A stretch of DNA of 64,000 nt from Sphingosinicella sp942492965. Lineage in GTDB: Bacteria > Pseudomonadota > Alphaproteobacteria > Sphingomonadales > Sphingomonadaceae. The notes beneath the pieces were generated by a model. The model was not told the origin of the DNA and searched no databases. It saw nothing but the letters and a program-made list of their open reading frames with translations. The position numbers and the translations under genes were made by a program. Positions 52,707 to 62,182 of this stretch are shown here, one piece after another; the first letter of the stretch is position 1; every line of letters starts with the position of its first letter. The DNA is taken from contig OW818656.1 in the NCBI GenBank assembly GCA_942492965.1, forward strand, positions 1,922,001 to 1,986,000, written 5' to 3'.

Positions 52707-53870
52707 ATGCAAGAACCGCACGCTGCATTTCTGGATCTCTTCGAGGCCTACACCGGCCAGCCCGACGCGATCGGCCCGCACCGCAACGCGCACATGGGCA
52801 GGTTGTCGGCAGGCGACCCGCTTCTGGTGGCGACTGGAACCGATCTCGTGCTGTTCCCAGGCAGCGGCGCGAAGCCGCGCATCCTGAATTTTCGGCTCGG
52901 TACGCGGGGGTTCAAGGAACTGACGGCGATCTCGCACCTCGGTGTCGCGGTTCCCTACCTGCGGCGCATGTACGAGCTCGACTGCGCCCAGTGGCGGGAT
53001 GACGCGATCCGGCTCAAGGCTGCCATCGAGACTGCCCAGCGTGTGAATTCACCCGCGTTCTGGCGTGACGATGTCGCCGCCGTCGCATTCAGGGGCCGCG
53101 AAGAGGCAATCGCCGGAATGACAGCCTACGCCTGCAAGGTGACGCTCCGGGTTCTGGAAAACCTGCTTAGCGATCCCACAGGCCTCGACTTCGAATATCT
53201 TCGAACCGAATGGCTGGACGTCCGCGAAGGCGGCGATTTTCCTATCGCGATGAACGACGTGATGGCCGCGACCTTCGCGCTTGTCTTCCTCGATGCCGCA
53301 TACCGGACGATCACATGGCTCGGCGAGCACGACATCGCGTGGGACCGCGCAATGGTCCTTATCAGCGGAAAGGCGGGCCGGCCGACGGCGGGGGTGACCT
53401 GGCAGACGAACAGCATGTGCCACCTGCTGTGGCAGGCGTCCGGGCAACAATTGTCTCCCGATCGTCTGTACATCGCGCCGCACGGGCCCGATCTCGATCT
53501 GGCCCAGCTGGCGGATGAAGCCGCCGCCAGTAGAATCGAGGCGCGGTTCCGGGAAATCTGGTTCAGCACCAACGCGACGGTGGAAATGGGCCGCCTGATG
53601 TTCGACGGATATCCCGCATTTCACCGGCCGGTCGAGGCGGCGCCCGTCATTGATGTCGAAACACGGGAGGCGACCGAGCTCCCCCGCGTCCGCTCCGTCG
53701 ACGATCGCAGGGCGATCATCACGCGGCTCCGTTTCGTCATGGAAGATCCCGCGCAGCAGCTCGCAAACGCCGGTGCGCAGTTCATTGTCGACCAGCTCTG
53801 CAGTAACGCCAATGTACCGGAAGCCGTCGTCGTTCCAGGGCTCGACAATGTTAATTACCGCGCGAGCTGA
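52707..53870 (+). CDS. unrecognised 387-residue protein, partner of the EPTP gene
   Basis: 387 residues, start ATG at 52707, 13 bases after the propeller gene. I do not recognise a named domain. Mixed alpha/beta composition, no signal peptide, no membrane segment. Notable stretches: LNFRLGTRGFKELTAISHLG near the N-terminus, AFWRDDVAAVAF, and in the middle MVLISGKAGRPTAGVTWQTNSMCHLL and IAPHGPDLDL, which are Gly/Thr/His-rich and could be an active site. The pair with a propeller suggests a two-protein complex. Being in a catabolic regulon, it may be a novel enzyme. Confidence 0.75.
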   Translation: MQEPHAAFLDLFEAYTGQPDAIGPHRNAHMGRLSAGDPLLVATGTDLVLFPGSGAKPRILNFRLGTRGFKELTAISHLGVAVPYLRRMYELDCAQWRDDAIRLKAAIETAQRVNSPAFWRDDVAAVAFRGREEAIAGMTAYACKVTLRVLENLLSDPTGLDFEYLRTEWLDVREGGDFPIAMNDVMAATFALVFLDAAYRTITWLGEHDIAWDRAMVLISGKAGRPTAGVTWQTNSMCHLLWQASGQQLSPDRLYIAPHGPDLDLAQLADEAAASRIEARFREIWFSTNATVEMGRLMFDGYPAFHRPVEAAPVIDVETREATELPRVRSVDDRRAIITRLRFVMEDPAQQLANAGAQFIVDQLCSNANVPEAVVVPGLDNVNYRAS

Positions 53871-54038
53871 TTCGGACAGCACGTTATCAGGTCGATGGGC
53901 ACGTGGAGATCATTAGAGGGCGCTAAAGTACACGGTTTGGGAATCGCATTGAGCATGTTTGTTTTGACGGTATCTGACGGTACATCACGCGTACCGCGTA
54001 CAAATAAACGCATGATATATTTGTAGAAATTTTCCCTT
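53871..54038. other. AT-rich right end of the island with arm repeats
   Basis: No gene. TGACGGTATC at 53965-53974 and TGACGGTACATC at 53975-53986 repeat the motif found beside the integrase. The DNA then turns AT-rich up to the att-like site at 54039. Confidence 0.55.
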
Positions 54039-54056
54039 TTCGATTCCGTCCCCGCG
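54039..54056 (+). other. attR candidate
   Basis: TTCGATTCCGTCCCCGCG matches the tRNA-Phe core at 29375-29392 in 16 of 18 bases. It is preceded by arm-type repeats at 53965-53986 and a GAAATTTTCCC stretch. Best candidate for the right boundary of the integrated DNA. Confidence 0.6.
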
Positions 54057-54079
54057 TTCATGAAGATATCAATTCAATA

Positions 54080-54481
54080 TTATTTCGAAAATGGATTTGT
54101 TATTCTTATACTTTCTGCGATCAACATGCCGTCTTGCATGTCTTCCGACCAGAGAATGTCACAATCGCCAAGCAGACCCGCGGCCACGATCATCCCATCA
54201 TAGACCGATAGCTGGTACCGTTCGCTGAGGTCGACACCGAGTTCATGTGTTTCACGGGTTAATGGCTCGATTTTGGTAAGAGTTTGAATTAAAGAGAGAA
54301 ACTCTCGCGTTTCGGACCACGAGAGGCCCATTTTCCTGCGCGCCACATTAGCGATTTCGTTCAGAACTTGAACGCTGATTACAGGCGTGTCTTGGAGCAA
54401 TCGCTCGACGACGTCCGCCTTTCGGCTTTCAGCGGAGGCAAGGTAGATCAACACATTGGTATCAATGAAGCTACCGGGCAT
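54080..54481 (-). CDS. vapC: VapC-type PIN-domain toxin
   Basis: 133 residues. PIN-domain acidic residues: Asp7 (FIDTNVLIYL), Glu42 (LNEIANVARRK), Asp95 (YDGMIVAAG) and Asp114 (WSEDMQDG). These nucleases cut tRNA or other RNA when the antitoxin is lost. Start overlaps the antitoxin gene by 11 bases. It lies just outside the predicted attR, so it may mark a further accessory segment. Confidence 0.92.
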   Translation of the reverse strand: MPGSFIDTNVLIYLASAESRKADVVERLLQDTPVISVQVLNEIANVARRKMGLSWSETREFLSLIQTLTKIEPLTRETHELGVDLSERYQLSVYDGMIVAAGLLGDCDILWSEDMQDGMLIAESIRITNPFSK

Positions 54482-54701
54482 TTGCCTCGTCCCGGTCGAA
54501 TTTGAAGTCCGCAGGCAAACGACCTCGATACGTTCGAAGCCGCTTCAGAAGATCCTCGCGCCCGGGTTTCCGAGCGACTCCCATCTTGCGAGATTCAGCA
54601 ACATGGAGCTCGATATCGTCCCCTTCACGCAAACCAAGGGCTTTCACCACCGAGGTGGGAAGCCGAACCGCAAGGCTGTTGCCCCATTTGGCTACTATCA
54701 T
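54471..54701 (-). CDS. vapB: VapB-type antitoxin, AbrB fold
   Basis: 76 residues from the ATG at 54701, which follows AGAGGTGATT on the minus strand; an earlier in-frame start at 54716 is less likely. N-terminal SpoVT/AbrB swapped-hairpin sequence MIVAKWGNSLAVRLPTSVVKALGLREGDDIEL, then a basic C-terminal tail that would contact the toxin. It should repress the pair. Gene is shorter and less GC-rich than its neighbours, consistent with transfer. Confidence 0.92.
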   Translation of the reverse strand: MIVAKWGNSLAVRLPTSVVKALGLREGDDIELHVAESRKMGVARKPGREDLLKRLRTYRGRLPADFKFDRDEANAR

Positions 54702-54924
54702 AATCACCTCTGACAATATACATATTCATATTGTATATCATTTGCTGGTGAAAATCCAGTAGCAGCGCGTTCGTCTGCGCGTAGTGCGGCTCAACGCAGG
54801 CTCTATCTGCAAAGAGCGCGACCCTTCCGGTTAAGAGATGGTTCTGGCATACTCTATTCCTTAACATCGATAGATGCTGCGGCAGGCCGATCTTGGGGAA
54901 GAATGGCTGTCGGTTGGAGGGCGT

Positions 54925-56034
54925 ATGGCAGATATCGATGTAAATAGGCGGGCACCGGTCACCCGCAATATTCAAGACATGAAGCGAATGCAGCAGTCTA
55001 TTCATGTCAATGGCACCGGAGGGCCGGCGATCGGCGGTGGATGGTTCAAACCGTTAGGCGAATCCGGCTTCCGCTACGAGTATGATCTCAATATCGCAGC
55101 TGGGGGATGGGAGTTTCACGAGCTCGGCAACGGGCTCCACCTCATCCTGACCGACATGGTGGCAACCATGCCGACCCCGCGTCGCCATGACATCACCGAT
55201 CATCTGGTCATGTCGGTCATCGTGGACGGCGTCATTCCTTTCGCTGACCCCTGCAGCCCTCGGCCCGCCGATCCCATGACGCGAGGCTTCTGCACGATGT
55301 ATGGGCTACGGGAGGGTAGCGCCGTCGAGACCTTCTATGAACCCGGCAAACATCTACGCTGGGTGAGCATCGTCGTTGAATGCGAGCGCTTTCAGGAAGC
55401 GACGGGTATCGACCCAGCTGCGTTGCCATACGATTTGCGAGCCTTTCTTTCAGGGCAGGGCGAACTTCGCGCACGGAATGTTCCCGTGACATTGCCCGCG
55501 GCAACACTCGCGGCACTCCAGATTCTCGAATGCCCCTATGACGGCACCTTTCGAAGTGCATTTGTGCGCGCCAAGGGTGTGGAGCTCGCGTGCCATGTTC
55601 TGGCGGCGATGACCGACCCCGCGCAGTTCTATACAGGCGAGCGCTTGTCCGCCGAGGATCTGCGCAAGCTCGAGAGTGCTATGAAAATGCTGCGCAACAC
55701 GCTCCAGACACCTATGCGCGTGGATGATCTTGCAGAAGAAGTGGGGTTGACGCGGCGGCGATTGCAGGAAGGTTTTCGCCAACTGTATGGCGATACGGTG
55801 TGCAATATCCGGGATCGGCTTCGAATGAACCTAGCGCTTGATCTCGTAACCGATTCCAGCCTTTCCATGATCGAGATCGCGATGGAGGCGGGGTACGAGC
55901 ATCCTGCCAGCTTCACGCGCGCCTTCAAATCGACATTTGCGGCGGCGCCGATCGCAGTGCGCAATGCGAGCCAGGCCGGCCGCGTTGCGCGGCGGCGGAG
56001 TACCGGTCGTCGATCGCCGTCTCTGGTGGTCTGA
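54925..56034 (+). CDS. AraC-family transcriptional regulator
   Basis: 370 residues from the ATG at 54925, six bases after GGAGG. The frame opens at 54874. A C-terminal AraC double helix-turn-helix lies at about 255-350: MRVDDLAEEVGLTRRRLQEGFRQLYGDTVCNIRDRLRM...SMIEIAMEAGYEHPASFTRAFKSTF. N-terminal 240 residues are a ligand region I cannot name. It is followed by an MFS gene on the same strand and probably controls it and the deacylase opposite. Confidence 0.88.
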   Translation: MADIDVNRRAPVTRNIQDMKRMQQSIHVNGTGGPAIGGGWFKPLGESGFRYEYDLNIAAGGWEFHELGNGLHLILTDMVATMPTPRRHDITDHLVMSVIVDGVIPFADPCSPRPADPMTRGFCTMYGLREGSAVETFYEPGKHLRWVSIVVECERFQEATGIDPAALPYDLRAFLSGQGELRARNVPVTLPAATLAALQILECPYDGTFRSAFVRAKGVELACHVLAAMTDPAQFYTGERLSAEDLRKLESAMKMLRNTLQTPMRVDDLAEEVGLTRRRLQEGFRQLYGDTVCNIRDRLRMNLALDLVTDSSLSMIEIAMEAGYEHPASFTRAFKSTFAAAPIAVRNASQAGRVARRRSTGRRSPSLVV

Positions 56035-56139
56035 TATCCCGCTTTCGTGCTCTTTCCGGAACAGTCATTGCGCGTTCCTGCATGGCAGGGCATCCGCCGG
56101 GCATTACGCTTGACGCCAAGAGGTTTCGGGAGAAGTGAA

Positions 56140-57414
56140 ATGTCTGGCTTGGCGGAAAATCCCGCAGGCGTTCGCGGTCGAGCGGCGCTGCTTGCACTGC
56201 TGAGCGCGACCTACGCGATCAACTATATCGATCGCCAGATACTTGCCATCCTTTTGGAGCCGATCAAACGGGATTTCAATCTCAGCGATACCATGCTCGG
56301 CCTGCTTGCCGGTCCGGCTTTCGCGCTGTTTTACGCAACCATGGGTGTACCGATCGCCATCCTGGCGGACAGCAAAAGCCGGGCCAGGATCATCGGCCTG
56401 TCGCTTCTGTGTTTCAGCGCCGCGACGGCCGCATGTGGCCTGGCCGTGCACTTCTGGCAGCTGGTCATCGCCCGCATTTTCACGGGCGTCGGCGAGGCCG
56501 GCACAGGCCCTGCCTCCCAGTCGATGATTACCGACCTCTATCCCCCGGAAACGCGGGGCCGCGCGCAGGCGGTCTACGCCGTGGGCGTCAACATCGGTAT
56601 CATGGTCGCGTTTCTCGCCGGCGGCTGGATTGCGCACAATTACGGCTGGCGCGCTGCCTTCATATGGGCCGGGCTCCCCGGCCTTCTGCTCGCCCCCCTG
56701 TTCTTCATGAAGGGAAGAGAGCCGCGCCGCGCGCTCGAAAAGGATAGCGGCGCACCCTCGATGGCGGAAAGCGTCCGGTTCCTTCGGGGGCAGCGCGCCT
56801 ATTGCTGGCTCGTTCTCGGCAGCGGCCTCAGTGCCTTCGCAGGCTATGGCGTGGCGACGTTCGTGCCGGCCTTTCTGATGCGGTCGCACGGTCTTGATAC
56901 GCAGCAGGTGGGCTTCATCTTCGCGCTGATCCTTGGCATCGGCGGCGGTCTGTGCACCTTCGGGTCAGGCGTTCTCGTCGACTGGCTCGGGAAGCGCGAT
57001 GTCCGCTGGTACATGCGCGTGCCCATCATCGGCATCGTGCTCGCTTTGCCGTTCTGGCCGTTGTTCCTGCTGGCGCCCAATGTCGCCGTTGCGATTGCTG
57101 CCGCCGTCGTACCGCTTTCGGTGAGCGCGGTTTACATCGGGCCCTGCATCACGACCATTCAGATGGTTTCGCCCGCGCGAATGCGCGCGCGTGCCGCCGC
57201 GATCCAGCTGTTCATCGGCAACCTGATCGGCCTCGGACTCGGGCCGCAGATCATCGGACTGATCAGCGATGCGCTGGCGCCGCGCTTTGGCGCGGATTCG
57301 CTCCGCTACGCCCTTCTCGCGGGGGTGACGGCGAGCTTGTTTGCGATTTTCGCTTATTGGCGGGCCTCGCGAAACCTGCCGATGGATCTGGAACGGCTTG
57401 CCCGTCAGGCCTGA
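56140..57414 (+). CDS. MFS transporter, spinster-like
   Basis: 424 residues from the ATG at 56140 after GGGAGAAG. Twelve membrane segments. N-terminal ATYAINYIDRQILAILLEPIKRDF and GVPIAILADSKSRARI are hallmarks of the spinster-like group common in sphingomonads. It converges on and overlaps the deacylase by 10 bases. Substrate possibly N-acyl amino acids or peptides, given that neighbour; inference only. Confidence 0.9.
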   Translation: MSGLAENPAGVRGRAALLALLSATYAINYIDRQILAILLEPIKRDFNLSDTMLGLLAGPAFALFYATMGVPIAILADSKSRARIIGLSLLCFSAATAACGLAVHFWQLVIARIFTGVGEAGTGPASQSMITDLYPPETRGRAQAVYAVGVNIGIMVAFLAGGWIAHNYGWRAAFIWAGLPGLLLAPLFFMKGREPRRALEKDSGAPSMAESVRFLRGQRAYCWLVLGSGLSAFAGYGVATFVPAFLMRSHGLDTQQVGFIFALILGIGGGLCTFGSGVLVDWLGKRDVRWYMRVPIIGIVLALPFWPLFLLAPNVAVAIAAAVVPLSVSAVYIGPCITTIQMVSPARMRARAAAIQLFIGNLIGLGLGPQIIGLISDALAPRFGADSLRYALLAGVTASLFAIFAYWRASRNLPMDLERLARQA

Positions 57415-58868
57415 TCCGCCGCCGCGTTCGAGCGTGTGAGCAGGCGCCCGGCGCCTGCGGTCACGCCCGCATCGGGCCGGTAGCTGCTCACGCCGTTCAC
57501 CCACACCTCGGCAATGCCTGCGGAAGGTTGCACCGGATCCGTGTAGGTGGCACGGTCGATCACAGAGCCCGGATCGAACAGCACCAGATCGGCAAAGGCG
57601 CCGACCTGAAGCTCACCGCGATCGCGGAGTCCGAACACCTTCGCCGGCAGGCCGGTCATCTTGTGAACGGCTGTTTCCAGGCTGAACAGCGCCTCGTCCC
57701 GCGCATAATGTCCGAGCACGCGAGGGAATGTCCCCCACAAGCGCGGGTGGGGCCGCTCGTCATGGGGCAGTCCGTCGCTGCCGATCATGGTTCTCGGATG
57801 CGCGAGAATGCGCCGAACGTCTGCCTCTTCCATCGAGAAATAGACCGCCCCGGCAGGCTGGAGACGGCGGGCCGCATCCGCACAGGAAACACCCCATTCG
57901 GCGGCGATGTCGCTCAGCATACGCCCTGTCGCGGACGGTTCGGTAAGCGACCAGGTCACCTGCACCGGAATATCGTCGCGTAGCAGTTCGACAAGAAGCG
58001 CGGTGGACGACGCTGCGTAAGGATAGGCATCAAGATCGATCTTCTGGTGCAGCGCCGATTTCTCGATCAGTGCAAGCGTCTCGCGTGAGCGGCCGAAGTT
58101 CTCGGGCGCGGCACATTTATGATGACTGAGAACGATCGAACAGCCGAGCGTCCGGCCGATCGTCAACGCCTCTTCGATGCTCTCGATGACACCGGCGCCT
58201 TCATCGCGCAGATGGGTGACATAGAGACCACCGAAGCGCCCGAGCGCATCGCCGACGCCGATCACCTCGGCCGTGGTCGCGGCCGCCGCGGGCGGGTAGG
58301 CAAGACCGGTGGAAAGCCCCCCCGCGCCTTCCGAAAGGGCCTGTGTGAGCATCGCCCGCATCGCCGCGACCTCGGCGGCATTTGCCTCGCGCCCAAGATC
58401 ATTGCCCATGACGGCAACGCGAAGGCTGATGTGGCCGACAAGCGCCAGTGCGTTCACTGCGGGCGGCTGGCTTTGCAGCGCGTCGCGATAGGCCGCGAAG
58501 CTGCCGTAGACCCACCATGTCTCGTCGCCGAGCAGATCGAGCGGCGCGACGGGGCGGGTGGCGAGCGAGAGGGGCGCCAGGCTGACACCGCAATTGCCGA
58601 CGATGACGGTGGTGACGCCTTGCGAAACCTTGCACAGCATTTCGGTCCTGTCGCCGAGAAGCGCGCGATCGTCGTGGGTGTGCGTATCAATGAAGCCCGG
58701 CGCGAGAGCGAGGCCCGCGGCATCGATCTCGCGTTCCGCTTTCCAGCTTTTCAAATCTCCGATTGCGCAAATCCGGTCGCCCGACACGGCCAGATCGCCG
58801 TGCGTGGCCGCCGTATCGGTCCCGTCGAACAGGGTTGCGTTTCTGATAATGAGGTCCGCCTGCGCCAT
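57405..58868 (-). CDS. N-acyl-D-amino-acid deacylase (D-aminoacylase)
   Basis: 487 residues, usual length. Amidohydrolase metal site DTHTHDD with His63 and His65, Cys93 in VGNCGVSLAPL (zinc ligand in D-aminoacylase), SHHKCAA, and the SDGLPHDERPHPRLWGTFPRVLG block near 370-395. It hydrolyses N-acyl-D-amino acids. It is divergent from the siderophore-type receptor at 59142. Together with the AraC/MFS genes it forms a small uptake and hydrolysis group. The 273 bases before the receptor show no gene or clear operator. Confidence 0.9.
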   Translation of the reverse strand: MAQADLIIRNATLFDGTDTAATHGDLAVSGDRICAIGDLKSWKAEREIDAAGLALAPGFIDTHTHDDRALLGDRTEMLCKVSQGVTTVIVGNCGVSLAPLSLATRPVAPLDLLGDETWWVYGSFAAYRDALQSQPPAVNALALVGHISLRVAVMGNDLGREANAAEVAAMRAMLTQALSEGAGGLSTGLAYPPAAAATTAEVIGVGDALGRFGGLYVTHLRDEGAGVIESIEEALTIGRTLGCSIVLSHHKCAAPENFGRSRETLALIEKSALHQKIDLDAYPYAASSTALLVELLRDDIPVQVTWSLTEPSATGRMLSDIAAEWGVSCADAARRLQPAGAVYFSMEEADVRRILAHPRTMIGSDGLPHDERPHPRLWGTFPRVLGHYARDEALFSLETAVHKMTGLPAKVFGLRDRGELQVGAFADLVLFDPGSVIDRATYTDPVQPSAGIAEVWVNGVSSYRPDAGVTAGAGRLLTRSNAAADQA

Positions 58869-59141
58869 GTCTGACCCTGCCTGGTTTTGAAGCCCTTGCG
58901 GTTCTCGCGCATGGCAATGCTGATGCCTGGCAGGATTTCGGGATTTGCGGCCCCTGTCTTAACGGCCCGGGTCATCCGGTTTGCCGTTCGGGACAGCGAC
59001 GCGGCCAGCCTGTCCCGAGCGGTAAAGCGCCCGCCTTTTTCGGCAAAGAATGCGTGACCGATCGCTCTCAATGTCGCACGGCGCCGCGAAACCCGTTTTC
59101 CGTGGTGCCCCGACCCAATAACGATCAAAGGGGGAAGCAAC

Positions 59142-61187
59142 ATGACTTTGAGCCGGATTCTACAATCGACAGCGCTAGCGGCAGCGATTCTGCCGATCTA
59201 CGCCCTGCCGTCCTTCGCACAGGACAGCGGTTCGCTGGCCGACGCAATCATCGTGACAGGCGAACGCATCAAGAGCGCGGGCAAGGCCGACACGCCGCTC
59301 CTTGAAACGCCGCAGAATATCCAGGTGCTTTCGTCCGCGCTTCTGAAGGATCAGGGCATCAGCCTTCTCGATGATGCCTTGCGGAACATCGCCGGTGTAT
59401 CGCCGGGCGGCGTGGCGCGCGCCTACGATCTCTATCGCATTCGCGGCTTCGATGTCAGCAGCTACACCTATGTCGATGGGCTGCCGCGCGGCCTTGCCAT
59501 CAATGCCGAGCTTGCAGGCGTCGAGCAGGTGGAGGTGGTGAAGGGTCCGTCGTCGGGCCTTTACGGACGCGGCTCGGCAGGCGGCCTCGTGAATCTCGTG
59601 TCGAAGAAGCCGGTCAAGGAGGCTTTCGTCGATATCGAGGGAAGCTACGGCAGTTTCAATTCGACGAACGGTCTCATCGACGGCGGCGGATCCATCAACG
59701 AATCGCAGAGCCTCTACGGCCGGCTTGTCGTGAACTACCGGGACGACAAGAGCTTCATGGATTTCCGCCCCGGCACGGAGCGGCTTTACGTCGCGCCTTC
59801 GCTGACGTGGGAACCGTCGGACCGCACGACCCTCACCGTGCTCACCTCGCTCTCGAAGGATTGGAGCGAACTTATCCCGGGCCAGCCGGCTGCAGGCCTC
59901 GTCTATGCGGGTCCGCTCGGCTTCTACGATCGTGACCGCTATATCGGCGATCCCGAGAACATGGGCAAAATCCTGCAAACCGTCGTGACTGCCGGGTATG
60001 AATTCCGGCACGAAATCAGCGACGATATCGCCCTCTTTCAGAGGGCGCGGATCACCGATCTCGACCTTGCGTGGCTGAACTTGCAGCAGCCGTTGTTCTA
60101 TGATCCCGCAACCGGTGTTCAGAGCGAATACTCGCAGGATTACTTCGAAGACCGTCAGGTCTACGGCATCGATACAGGGCTTAGCGCCAAGCTCTATACC
60201 GGCGCGGTTTCGCACAATCTGATCTTCGGCATCGAGTATGACGGCCGCCGCGCCGACGCGGAATCACGGCTCGGCTTCTCACCGACCGTCGGTCTTGATC
60301 TCTACAACCCCGACTACAGCGTTTTCGTCTATCAACCCCGCACGTCCATCTCCACGTTCGGTTCGAAATCCGATGCGTTCGGTTTCTATCTTCAGGACGA
60401 CGTGAAGATCGGCGCCCTCACCGTGCGTCTCGGCGGGCGTTACGATACGGTCGATCTCGGCGCGTCGACGCAGAACGCCTTCTCGCCGACCGTGGGTGCG
60501 AACTATCAGGTTGCGGACGGTGTCGCTGTCTACGCGAGCTATGCGAAATCCTTCGCCCCGCAGTCCGGCTATTTCGACACGAACGGCGATCCGGTCGATC
60601 CGGAACGCGGCATCCAGTACGAAGCGGGCGTCAAGCTTTCGAAGGGCAGCCGCATCTCGGCGACCCTCTCGATCTACCAGCTGACCCGCACGAACGTGGC
60701 GACCGCGATCCCCAGCATGCCCGGAGCCTATTCGGTAACGGGACGTCAACGCAGCAAGGGCTTCGAGTTCGACGGGCAGTTCTCGATCCTGCCGGGTTGG
60801 CAGCTGCTTGCAAACTACGCCTACACCAAGGCGACGATCCTGGAAGACAACGTGCTGCCGGTTGGCGACTGGGCGCTCGGCGCCCCACGGCATCAGGCGG
60901 GGCTCTGGACACGTTATGAAGTTCAGGACGGCCCGATGCGCGGGCTTTCAGGTAGCATCGGCGGCACCAGCTATTCGAAGCAGGCCGGGGGCGTGCCGAA
61001 CACATACTTCCTACCCGCGTATACGGTCGTGAATGCCAACATCGCCTATCGCACGGGGCCGATGTCGGTGCGTCTCAACGTCAATAACCTGTTTGACAAG
61101 AAATATGCATCCAGTTCCGTCGGAGAGTATTTCGTGGTGACCGGTAACCCGCGTACCGCGATGCTGACCGTGGGTCTTTCCTACTAA
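59142..61187 (+). CDS. TonB-dependent siderophore-type receptor
   Basis: 681 residues from the ATG at 59142 after GGGGGAAGC. Signal peptide 1-26 (...ALPSFAQ). TonB box ADAIIVTGERI, then the siderophore-receptor pattern ETPQNIQVLSSALLKDQG, RGFDVSSYTYVDGLPRG, VEVVKGPSSGLYGRGSAGGLVNLVSKKP, and a barrel ending AMLTVGLSY. The FhuA/FpvA-like plug differs from the catabolic receptors elsewhere in the window. A secreted alpha/beta hydrolase follows 10 bases later. Could take up an iron chelate or a lipopeptide; no Fur box was identified. Confidence 0.92.
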   Translation: MTLSRILQSTALAAAILPIYALPSFAQDSGSLADAIIVTGERIKSAGKADTPLLETPQNIQVLSSALLKDQGISLLDDALRNIAGVSPGGVARAYDLYRIRGFDVSSYTYVDGLPRGLAINAELAGVEQVEVVKGPSSGLYGRGSAGGLVNLVSKKPVKEAFVDIEGSYGSFNSTNGLIDGGGSINESQSLYGRLVVNYRDDKSFMDFRPGTERLYVAPSLTWEPSDRTTLTVLTSLSKDWSELIPGQPAAGLVYAGPLGFYDRDRYIGDPENMGKILQTVVTAGYEFRHEISDDIALFQRARITDLDLAWLNLQQPLFYDPATGVQSEYSQDYFEDRQVYGIDTGLSAKLYTGAVSHNLIFGIEYDGRRADAESRLGFSPTVGLDLYNPDYSVFVYQPRTSISTFGSKSDAFGFYLQDDVKIGALTVRLGGRYDTVDLGASTQNAFSPTVGANYQVADGVAVYASYAKSFAPQSGYFDTNGDPVDPERGIQYEAGVKLSKGSRISATLSIYQLTRTNVATAIPSMPGAYSVTGRQRSKGFEFDGQFSILPGWQLLANYAYTKATILEDNVLPVGDWALGAPRHQAGLWTRYEVQDGPMRGLSGSIGGTSYSKQAGGVPNTYFLPAYTVVNANIAYRTGPMSVRLNVNNLFDKKYASSSVGEYFVVTGNPRTAMLTVGLSY

Positions 61188-61197
61188 GGTGATGACG

Positions 61198-62058
61198 ATG
61201 CTGCTGCGACAGATAAGGAAAGCCTCTCGCGCCTTGTGTGTCGCAGCAGCCTTCGCAGGCCTCGCGGGAATGGCGCCGCCGGCGGCGGATGCGGCGTTGC
61301 AGGCACAGGATGTTCTCGTCGATGGAAAGGCCTTGCACTTCGTCGTGCGCCCAGGGTCCGCATCCGGCCCCATCGTGGTTCTGGAAGCGGGCGCGACGCT
61401 CGATTCAACGTCGTGGAACGGTGTTGTCGAAGCGCTTTCGAAAAAGACCTGCGCGACGATCATCGCCTATGATCGCGCGGGTATGGGCAAGAGCGCACCG
61501 CTCGATACGCCCTATGATATCGTGCAGGAAGTGGATCGCCTGCGCGCGGGCCTTCGGAAACTGGGTCGCGATCGTCCCCTGCTCCTCGTCGGCCACAGCT
61601 ACGGCGGATATCTCATCCAGCTTTATGCCCATCGCAATCCGGCCGACGTGGCCGGAATGGTCTATGTCGATGCCAATACGATCAATGGTCTGGGTGGGAT
61701 TGAAGGCTCCAAGGCCCTCATCGATGCGGTCGTCAAGGCGGATCACGAAGGGCGCGGAACATTCAACGACATGCGGCTGGCAAAAGGCTATGTAGCAGCA
61801 AACACAGTGATGAGCCGAATACCCCCGCCGCAGCACATACCGGTTGCCGTGATTACCCAGGGTGCGCCCGACCTTCAGATCACCGATCCCGGCCTTCTGC
61901 GCTGGCGCAAAGGTCATTTGGAACTCGCAAAGGTAACGGGAGGACAGCTGATTTATGCGCTGGACGCCGGACACATGATCCCGACAGAACGTCCAGAGCT
62001 GGTTGCCGATGTCATCGTACAAACACTTAACGCGATCCGGGAGCGCTGGAGGCGCTGA
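61198..62058 (+). CDS. secreted alpha/beta hydrolase
   Basis: 286 residues from the ATG at 61198, best spaced from AAGGTGA; GTG 61189 and ATG 61192 are alternatives. N-terminal signal peptide (LCVAAAFAGLAGMAPPAADA). Nucleophile elbow GHSYGG, oxyanion region LEAGATLDSTSW, catalytic His in LDAGHMIPTERPE. It immediately follows the siderophore-type receptor, so in the periplasm it could hydrolyse an ester in the imported ligand, as siderophore esterases do. Confidence 0.87.
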   Translation: MLLRQIRKASRALCVAAAFAGLAGMAPPAADAALQAQDVLVDGKALHFVVRPGSASGPIVVLEAGATLDSTSWNGVVEALSKKTCATIIAYDRAGMGKSAPLDTPYDIVQEVDRLRAGLRKLGRDRPLLLVGHSYGGYLIQLYAHRNPADVAGMVYVDANTINGLGGIEGSKALIDAVVKADHEGRGTFNDMRLAKGYVAANTVMSRIPPPQHIPVAVITQGAPDLQITDPGLLRWRKGHLELAKVTGGQLIYALDAGHMIPTERPELVADVIVQTLNAIRERWRR

Positions 62059-62182
62059 GCCGTAACGCGGCGGTTCCGCGAATTCTCTCTTCTTCACTGT
62101 CAAGTCCGCACAGGTCATCTGTGCCAAATTCGCCTCCGAACTCTTGATCGAGCGGCCACGCGCGACAGCTTTAGGGGAAGCG

